Positions 56,074-64,000 of a DNA stretch of 64,000 nucleotides are shown here, in pieces. A program made the position numbers and the translations under genes. Below the pieces are notes generated by a model. The model saw only the letters and a program-made list of their open reading frames with translations, was not told where the DNA came from and did not search any database. The stretch spans positions 24,650,259 to 24,714,258 of the forward strand of contig CM046353.1 in assembly GCA_025403435.1 (NCBI GenBank), read 5' to 3'. Origin of the DNA: Artocarpus heterophyllus. Lineage: Eukaryota > Streptophyta > Magnoliopsida > Rosales > Moraceae. Within the stretch, counting starts at the first letter, position 1; every line of letters begins with the position of its first letter.

Positions 56074-58078
56074 TGTTAGATGCGTATGCCCTAAGGAGTA
56101 AAAATATAACATGAAGACATTTTTATCAATAAAGAATTTATCTATTATTTAAATACCAAATCTTGCCCTCATTACGTTCATATTTGTTGAATGTATGTTA
56201 AATAAACAACAGTCTGAGACTATCGGTCTAAACCTTTAAGAATTGGGCATATGATGGATAGATTTTGTGGAAGACACGATTCTTAAGGTGATGGTCTAAA
56301 TCATAAGATCCGCAATCGAGGGAATAAAGTTAGGTGCTTTATTCATGTAAAGATTGTTATGTTGTCTACATCCCTATTGGGAGATGATTTGTCTTGGCCA
56401 TCGGAGGTGGACTCCATGAATAGAAATTTTGGCACATTGTCATAGGTGACGATATGTTAGATCGAGACATAAAGTGAATTGATTTTGATTAATAATTTTG
56501 TCTCGACAAATCAATTCACTTAGATAATTATTTGTATTGTATCTTAATCTTGATATGAATATTGGGCCTATTGTCTTGACTTGTGTCTTTTGAAGGACCA
56601 AAGGGTGAAATCCACATTTTAATAGTGGCACACATGCCGGTATGTTGGAGGCATGACTGTTGATAGCGTAGACCTGTTATTCATAGATATGGAATCCATA
56701 GCTCCTCTTTAGGAGTAGTTATATCATCTTATATGTGTTATCCTATAATTGAAAAACTGGAGCACTCAACCATTTGGATACATAGGTGTAATCGAATGGT
56801 ATACTATCTTTGGATGGTGAGTTTTCCTATGGTGAGATAATGGAACGTAAGATAAAAATAATTGGGAAGGTAAGACAAAACTTGTCCTTACACTAATTAC
56901 AGATAATCCTATGGGGATACGATATATAATGATATGTCATAGAGACTTAGCTATTCTGGCTTTGTAATTCTATATAATTCGAGAGTGTAGCTCTAAGCTT
57001 TTAGTGGAGTAGTGTTGGAGTTGATAATTATGAAATGTATATCTGGGATATTGGGTGTCATAATTATCGGGAGCTTGAACTATATAGATCCATTTGGTCC
57101 CCTTTGCTATCTCACAAAAAATCTTGTAATGATACGGCGTACTTTTCCAATAATTAGTGACTTATGTCAACTTTATCATATTGGCTGAAATTCAATAAAA
57201 TTAGATTATTCATGTTTGTTTATCGGTGAATTAATTTTATGACAAACTTGTTGAATTATCGAAATCACATAATTCATGTCTGTTTATCGGTTGGATTAAT
57301 TTTAAATTAATTTAAGATAAACTTGTTTAATTATCAGGAATATTTATTTTCCTTGAGATTATCTAGATATGACTATTTTAATCAAATAACTTCTTTATTG
57401 GGTTATTTGAATTAAAAATGAGGCTCTATCCTAAGAATCTCAGGTAGAAAATAAAGATTCATAGGTATCTTTTATCGGATATTTGGCAGGCCGATTCTTA
57501 AGTTTGGCCTATCGATTGAGGAGGTTCAGCAGGTTGATCTACCAGTTTGGCCTACCGACCAGTGATAAAAGAATCACGCGTTTCCATGTAGATTTTATCA
57601 GATATTATTTCTAATTTGATTCTGATTCAAACTTTCAAGGCCTTATCTAATAAGGACTGACTCTTGGGCACAACCTCTATAAAAAGGAAGCAAGTCTCAT
57701 TATTATTTAGATCAATTGAGAGATAAAGAGTGAAACTCTACTGGTGAGATTCTAAAACTCCTTGAGAGCTTTTGTTCACAAATCACGAACACTAGCTTTG
57801 GGTTCTCTCAATTGATTGGAAAGAGAGTCACCTGGTGGAAGAGCTATACGTGTGAGCCCACACTCACTCCGATCGTGGGTAGAGAATAGTAAAGAAGACC
57901 AGTTGGTTGAGGCTCTTCTGGAATGTTATTTCTCTTCACGGATTGCGGGAGTTCTTCAACATATAAAAGTTAGTAAGATATAGTTAATTTATGCGTATAG
58001 CATCTCAAACTTGTGTTTTGAAAAACACTCTGATATAAAAAATTTTTAAAATTTCGCTGCAAACTATTTTTCTAACAA
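56074..58078 (+). mobile_element. Element X: 2,005-bp TG...CA element in the satellite, LTR-like
   Basis: Starts TGTTAGA, ends TCTAACA, flanked by ATTCG (56069-56073) and ATTCA (58079-58083), a target duplication with one change. No coding frame, primer site or purine tract seen. TATAAAAA at 57678-57685 near the right end fits an LTR promoter. Best reading is a solo LTR of a long-LTR retrotransposon, perhaps Ty1/copia (TGTTAGA/TCTAACA ends), but a non-autonomous element is possible. A second copy starts at 63874. Confidence 0.65.
57481..57562 (+). repeat. Short imperfect repeats with GGCAGGCCGA core in element X
   Basis: TTTGGCAGGCCGAT, GTTTGGCCTATCGA, TTCAGCAGGTTGAT and GTTTGGCCTACCGA alternate in direct and inverted sense. 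Similar to the minisatellite at 41062-41256. Confidence 0.5.
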
Positions 58079-59904
58079 TTCAAAAAACGGAGAGATAAGT
58101 TTTAACAATTTTAACAATTTATTATTTTTTATATGGTCAAATTAGTGTGTTTTATAGAGAAGATGTGATATGGGGGTGTGCTTAAAAAGGAGATAAGTTT
58201 TATCATGTCTTTTCAATCCACTAATGTTTCAATTGTGAAGTTCGAGTGTTTTTCATACATGAAGTGAGATGGGGGCATGCCTAAAAAGTGACAAGTTTTA
58301 ACATATCTTTTCAACTTGCTTTTGTTTCTATTGCCAAATTAGTGTACATTTCACTCATGAAGTGAAACTAGGCTTGCTTAAAAACTGAGAGGGAAGTTTT
58401 AACTAGTTTTTACAATTCATTATTGATTTTGTGGTTACACTTGTGTGTTTTTTACACAAGAAGAAAAACAAGGGTGTGCTTTGAAAAGTGATAAGTCTAA
58501 GCATTTTTTTCCTTGCACTGTTGTTTCTATTACTAAATTAGTGTGTTTTACACACAAGAAGTGAAAACGGTGCTTAGCTTAAAAATGAGTCATACATTTT
58601 AACAAGTTTTGTAATTGCCTATTGTTTCTTTAGCTAAGTTAGAGTGCTTTTCAAAAAAGATGTGAAACTGGGGCATTCTAAAAATGAAGAGATAAGTTTT
58701 GACAATTTTAACAATTTATTTTTTTATATGGCCAAATTAGTGTGTTTGATACACAAGATGTGACATGGGAGCGTGCTTAGAAAAGAGATAAATTTTATCA
58801 AGTTTTTTCAATCCACTAATATTTCAATTGTGAAATTAGTGTGTTTTCATACAAGAAGTGAAATGGGGGTATCCTAAAAAACTGATAAGTTTTATAAATC
58901 TTTTCTATTCTCTAATGTTTATATTGCTAAATTAGTGTGTTTCTCACTATGAAGTGAAACTGGGCTTACTTAAAAACTAAGATGCAAGTTTTCACTAGGC
59001 TTTTCAATTCACCATTAATTATGAGGGTGTGCTTTGAAATGTGATAAGTGTAAGCATTTTTTTTCCTTGCACTGATGTTTTTATTCAAAATTAGTAGGTT
59101 TTTCACAAAAGTGAAAATGGTGACAGGCTTGAAAAATGAGCTATACATTTTGACAAATTTTTTAATTCACTATTATTTCTTTGGCTAAATTTGTGTCCTT
59201 TTCAATCAATAAGTAAAACCGGGGCATTCTGAAAATGAAAAGATAAGTTTTAACCATTTTTTCAATTCATTATTGTTTTTATGGCCAATAAGTGTGTTTT
59301 TCACACAAGAAGTGATATGGAGGCATGATTAAAACGGTGACAAGTTTTATCACGCTTTTTGAAGCTGTAAATGTTTCAATTGTGAAATTAGTGTTTTTTT
59401 TTCACACATGAAGTTAAGTGGAGGTGTGTTCAAAAAGGGATAAGTTTTAACATGTCTTTTCGATTCACAATTGTTTATATTGCTAGATTAGTGTGTCTTT
59501 CACACACAAAGTGAAATTGGGATTGCTTAAAAACTGAGAGATAAGTTTTAACTAGTTTTTTTAATTCACTATTGTTTTTGTGGCTGCTATTGTGTGTTTT
59601 TCACACAAGAAGAAAAACAAGGGTGTGCTTTGAAAAGTGATGTCTCAACATTTTTTTCCTGGCACTATTGTTCCTATTGCTAAATTAGTATGGTTTTCAC
59701 ATACGAAGTGAAGCTAGGATTGCTTGAAAATTGAGAGACAAGTTTTAATTAGTTTTTTCAATTTACTATAGTTTTTGTGGCTACACTTGTGTGTTTTTCA
59801 CACAAGAAGAAAACTGCAGGTGTGCTTCGAAAAGTGATAAGTGTTAACATTTTTTTTCCTTGCACTATTGTCTCTATTGATAAATTAGTGTGTCTTTCAC
59901 ATAA
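58079..59904 (+). repeat. Satellite block 2: continuation of the higher-order repeat
   Basis: Resumes in the interrupted e monomer. Type a starts at 58217 and again at 58812 (595 bp apart). A third unit from about 59365 has a duplicated b-c pair. Type c at 59786-59806 holds CTTGTGTG, five T, CACACAAG, a perfect 8-bp dyad. Interrupted by element H at 59905. Confidence 0.88.
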
Positions 59905-60720
59905 TGATACGAACCCCGCCAAGAACTGTCACGGCCCTAACCAAAATTGGTCTCCAAGATCAAAATTCCTAATCGGTTTTGAATGGAATCACGACCCGAT
60001 GCTTAACAAGAAGCACGAACCTTGGTATGTGAGCACGCCGCAATCAGCTATGGACGGATTGATTGATGAGTCTATGATTGCCACGAAATTTTCTGATAAG
60101 TTCGAATAGTTTGTACAAGAACCGAAGATAATTAAACCTCAAATTGTGTGTTAAAAACTGATTTTCATTGAATGAAATTTGTTACAATATATAGTGGTTT
60201 CCCCTTTGCGAATTTCAGCTCCTAATTGCCCATGGATTTTTGGGCAAATCAATTACCAAAAAAAGAAAAACCCAATCTAAAGCAAATAAGGTAAATTCCC
60301 TTAATGGCTTAAAAGCCTTACAATCATAGAAATAAAACAAATGCATGTTTCTGAAAGAAAAGGAAACAAGACAATAAAGAGGTAAATAGCTGATTCTTCT
60401 CGCCACTAGTCGCCTCAAAATGGGAAAGTAGCTTGATTATTTGCAGCCATATGGTGCTAATCACTTGTTGATTCTACAAACATGATTACTCGGTCCCTTC
60501 TAGACTTTGAATCATGCATTTGTTGGTTTGGATGTCACATGCAATTCCCTCAGTGGGCCTCCATGCAATAGCTTGAGCCCAAGTTGCTTGAATCAACCCA
60601 ATAAGCGCTTCTTTGAACTTCTTCGCACGAGCTCTAGTAACCGGACCAATGGGAACTTGAATTGGATCTAAATATGTCTCATCTCACATGCTCTTGCTTG
60701 TGCTAACAATGCCCTCATTA
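59905..60720 (-). repeat. CRM-1b LTR, 3' LTR of element H
   Basis: 816 bp, starts TGATACGAACC on plus; the other end reads TTA where TCA is expected, so the TG of the LTR is mutated. It has the AGCCATATGGTGCTAATC segment of the F subfamily. Confidence 0.87.
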
Positions 60721-62239
60721 TTCCCCTCCTCTTGAGAAGGATTCGTCCTCAAATCGTCACTTGCATCAAAAGGACTTAGATCAGAAACATTAAAGGAGGC
60801 ACTTACACCATACTCACTTGGCAAGTCTAGCTTGTATGCATTATCATTTGATCCTTTCAAGAATTTGAAAAGGACCGTCCCCTCTATTCAACAGCTTGGA
60901 TTTCCTTTGTTCTGAAAACTGTTCCTTGCGTAAGTGCAACCACACCCAATCGTCGGGCTCGAAGACGAGCTTGTGATGCCCTTTGTTGGCTCGTTTAGCA
61001 TCTTGCTTAGTCCTTCACTCGATGTTGACTCTTGCCTTCTCGTGTATCTGCTTAACAAGGTCAGCTTTTCTTTTTCCATCTAAATTCACACGCTCAGACA
61101 AAGGTAATGGCATTAAGTCCAAAGGAGTTAAAGGATTAAAACTATAAACAATTTCAAACGGTGAAAATTGAGTAGCAGAATGAATAGATCGATTATAAGC
61201 AAACTCAACATGTGGTAAACACTCCTCCCATGTTTTGATGTTCTTTTTAATGATAGCCTGCAACAAAGTAGACAAGGTTCTGTTCACAACTTCTGTTTGA
61301 CCATCGGTTTGAGGGTGATAAGTAGTCGAAAACAATAGCTTAGTCCTTAAATTAGCCCACAAAGTCTTCCAAAAGTAGCTTAAGAACTTGGTGTCCCTAT
61401 CAGAAATAATTGTCCCAGGCATGCCATGAAGTCTCACAATTTCCCTAAAGAACAAATCAGCAACATTGGAGGAATCATTTGTCTTGTGTTATGGAATAAA
61501 ATGGGCCATCTTGGAAAACCTATCCACAACCACAAATATCGAGTCTCTTCCCCGTTTAGACCTAGGCAACCCTAACACAAAATCCATCGAAATATCAGTC
61601 CAGGGTTCACTAGGTATTGGTAAAGGAGTGTACAAACCGTGGGGCTGCACTCCTATTTAGCCTGCCTACTAGTTACACATCTACCACAAATCCTCTCAAC
61701 ATCTCGTTTCATATGTGGCCAATAGAAGTGTTCTTGCAACACCGCCAAAGTCTTCATTACAACAAAATGTCCCATCAATCCTCCCCCATGGGATTCTCTC
61801 ACTAGCAAATCTCTTAATGAACAATTAGGCACACACAATTTATTCTCCCGAAACAAGTATCCCTCATGCCTAAAGTACTTACCACTAGCAAATCTCTCAC
61901 AAGCTTGATACTCAGTATTAAAGTCATGATCATCAGCATATAACTCTTTAATATGTTCAAAACCTAGTAGTTTAGCATTAAGAGTTGAGATTAAGACATA
62001 CCTATGAGAAAGCGCATCGGCAAAGATGTTTTCCTTACCTTGCTTGTAGCGAATGACATACGGAAACGTCTCTATGAATTCAACCCAACGAGCATGCCTC
62101 CTGTTCAGCCTGTGTTGGCCCTTGAAGTGTTTCAAGGACTCATGATCGGTGTGAATCACGAACTCCTTAGGCCATAGGTAGTGCTACCACGTCTCTAATG
62201 CTCGAACCAATGCATACATCTCTTTATCATAAGTTGGGT
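60721..62239 (-). pseudogene. RNase H and integrase fragment of element H, broken
   Basis: On the minus strand: end of RNase H with a TAG near 62187 in the W-Q-H-Y-L motif, then [17 protein letters not shown] and DALSHRY (62159 on), integrase zinc finger with CGRCVTS in place of CVTC (last Cys changed to Ser), a shift near 61660, core with SDRDTKFLS and DGQTEVVNR (61455-61015), then a C-terminal segment in another frame (61079-60888). The lost zinc-finger Cys and the shifts make it non-functional. Confidence 0.83.
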
Positions 62240-62394
62240 ATGTTCACATGATAATATCAAATAAAAAAATTTTACACTGAAAATCTTGGGATAATAATTA
62301 AATAATACTTAACAAGGTTACGTTTTCCTATCAATAATTAAAAGATAATGATGAAAGTTAATGGTTCCTGTGACATCCATAAGGGGGCATTACA
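62240..62394. other. Unassigned 155-bp filler next to element H
   Basis: AT-rich, no similarity noticed to the CRM families or to the satellite. It separates the broken end of H from the satellite. Confidence 0.4.
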
Positions 62395-63873
62395 TATATA
62401 GTCAAATTAGTGTGTTTTTCACACAAGAACTGATATGAGGGCGTGCTTAAAGGAGATAAGTTTTATCATGTTTTTTCAATCGAATAACATTTCAATTGCA
62501 AAATTAGTATGTTTTTGACATAAGAAGTAAAATGGGGGAGGGCTTAAAAAATGAGCCATACATTTTAATAAGTTTTTCAATTTACTATTGTTTATATAGT
62601 CAAATTTGTGTGTTTTTCACACAAGAAGTGATATGATGGCATGCTCAAAAAGGAAATAAGTTTATCAAGTTTTATCGATCCACTAATGTTTCAATTGTGA
62701 AATTAGTGTGTTTTTCATGCAAGAAGTGAGACGGGGATGTGCTTAAAAAGAGAGAAGTTTTAACATGTCTTTTCGATTGACTATTGTTTCTATTGCTAAA
62801 TTTGTGTATTTTTCACACCTGAAGTGAAACTGTTCCTGTTTAAAAAACCAAGAGACAACTTTTAACTAATGTTTTCAATTCACTATTGTTTTTGTGGCTA
62901 CAGTTGTATGTTTTCCACACAAGAAGAAAAATAAGGGTGCGCTTTGAAAAGTGAATATGGTTTAACATTTTTTCTTTGCTCTGTTGTTTCTATTGCTAAA
63001 ACACAAAAGAAGTGAAACAGTGGCGAGCTTAAAAAACGAGCTATACTTTTTGACAAGTTTTCAATACACTATTGTTTCTTTAGCTAAATTAATATATATT
63101 TCAAACAAGAAGTGAAATTGGGGAATTCTAAAAATGGAGAGGTAAATTTTAACAATTTTTTCAATTTATTATTGTTCATATAGTCAAATTAGTGTGTTTT
63201 TCATACAAGGACTAATATGAGGGCGAGCTTAAAAAGTAGATAAGTTTTATGATGTTTTTTCATTCTAATAATGTTCCAATTGCTAAATTAGTATGTTTTT
63301 CATACAAGAAGTGAAACGGTGGTGTGCTAAAAAAATGAGCCATACGTTTTAATAAGTTTTTCAATTCACTATTGTCTATAAGGTCAAATTAGTGTGTTTT
63401 TTATACAAGAAGTAATACGAGGGCGTGCTTGAAAAAGATACAAGTTTTATCAAGTTTTTTGAATCCATTAATATTTCAATTGTGAAATTAGTGTGTTTTT
63501 ATGCAAGAAGTGAGGTGGGGGTGTGCTTAAAAAGAGATAAGTTTTAAATTGTCTTTTTGAGCCACTATTATTTCTATTGTCAAATTAGTGTATTTTTCGC
63601 ACCCAAAGTGGAACTGGGCTTACCTAAAAACCGAGAGACTAGGTTTAACAAGTTTTTTCAATTCATTATTAGTTTGATGGCCGTCGTTGTGTGGTTTCCA
63701 CACAAGAAGAAAAATGTGTGTGTGCTTTGAAATGTGAATATATCTTAGCATTTTTTGCCTTGCACTATCATTTTTATTGCTAAATTAGTGTGTTTTTCAC
63801 ACAACAAGTGAAAAGGTAACAAACCATATATTTTAACAAGTTTTTCAATTCACTATTGTTTCTTTGGCTAATT
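62395..63873 (+). repeat. Satellite block 3: continuation of the higher-order repeat
   Basis: Starts in an f monomer (ATATATAGTCAAATTAGTG). Type a begins at 62679 and the order a to f follows. A hybrid a/d monomer (AATTGC start with GAGCCATAC end) occurs at about 62475 and again near 63264, which suggests recombination between monomer types. It ends in an e monomer at the second element X. Confidence 0.85.
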
Positions 63874-64000
63874 TGTTAGACATGTATGTCCTGAAGAGTA
63901 AAAATATAATATGTTTTTGGAGACATTTTTATCAATAAAGAATTTATTTATGATTTATATTCCAAATCTTGTCCTCTTTACATTCATATTTGATGAATGT
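63874..64000 (+). mobile_element. Second copy of element X, cut by window end
   Basis: TGTTAGACATGTATGTCCTG and the following 100 bases match the start of the copy at 56074, with moderate divergence. It enters an e-type monomer, as the first copy does. Confidence 0.75.

Larger units (their letters stand above)
59905..62239 (-). mobile_element. Element H: CRM-1b fragment in the satellite, minus strand
   Basis: 3' LTR (59905-60720) plus integrase and RNase H sequence to 62239, where homology stops in the RNase H region. The rest of pol, gag, leader and 5' LTR are missing. The sequence right of the break (62240-62394) is neither CRM nor satellite. Confidence 0.85.

Noticed and set aside
53764..63873. 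CRISPR-like array (regular repeats with varied sequence between)
   Set aside because: The whole ~98-bp monomer is repeated, not a short repeat with unique spacers, and the genome is plant nuclear; it is a satellite.

Overview
The window is repeat DNA from a plant genome, probably a eudicot. I found no host protein-coding gene. All recognisable coding sequence is Ty3/gypsy chromovirus polyprotein. The signs of a plant are initiator-tRNA-Met primer-binding sites, TRIM miniature elements and a Tekay/Del-like relic. Most of the Ty3 copies look like the CRM (centromeric retrotransposon) clade: a single gag-pol frame that runs about 75 codons into the 3' LTR. The clade name is recognition from memory; the structure is read directly.

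Repeat families used below. CRM-1: LTR about 800 bp, TGATGAGGAC...TTCGTATCA. CRM-2: LTR about 755 bp, TGATGGAGAC...TTCTTATCA. CRM-3: LTR about 722 bp. TRIM: LTR 111 or 125 bp, TGATGTGTCC...TTCATATCA. 'Tekay relic': an old chromovirus of another clade. 'X': a 2,005-bp TG...CA element without coding sequence.

Layout. 1-4249 is the 3' part of a CRM-1 copy (A) that sits in the Tekay relic. 4593-37447 is one CRM-3 insertion (K) in the Tekay RNase H, proven by the 5-bp duplication ACACT on both sides. K carries two CRM-2 elements (B 7087-20848, E 20856-34669). B carries a complete CRM-1 (C 9801-17378, duplication TTTGT), which itself carries two TRIMs. E carries a TRIM/CRM-1 chimera, a 5'-truncated CRM-1 with an intact polyprotein (D 25733-30904), a TRIM and a solo LTR. 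37448-42115 returns to the Tekay relic, with one solo LTR. 42116-48690 is a minus-strand CRM-1 (F) in the presumed Tekay LTR. 48691-49904 is mostly unassigned, with a tRNA-like/SINE-like piece and a snRNA-promoter-like motif pair. 49905-53723 is a scrambled zone of a CRM-1 5' end, a TRIM array, head-to-head CRM-1 LTRs and a CRM-2 LTR.

From 53724 to the window end there is a satellite of about 98-bp monomers. Six monomer types (a-f) recur in fixed order and give a higher-order repeat of about 595 bp. It is interrupted by X (56074-58078), by a truncated CRM-1 (H, 59905-62239) and by a second X starting at 63874.

How the parts interact. The TRIMs share terminal bases, primer site and purine-tract/LTR junction with the CRM families. 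At two loci TRIM and CRM-1 sequences are joined exactly at the LTR/primer-site boundary, as expected if TRIM RNA is reverse-transcribed with CRM-1 and strands switch at the common primer site. CRM-like elements next to a higher-order satellite suggest centromeric or pericentromeric DNA; that is inference.
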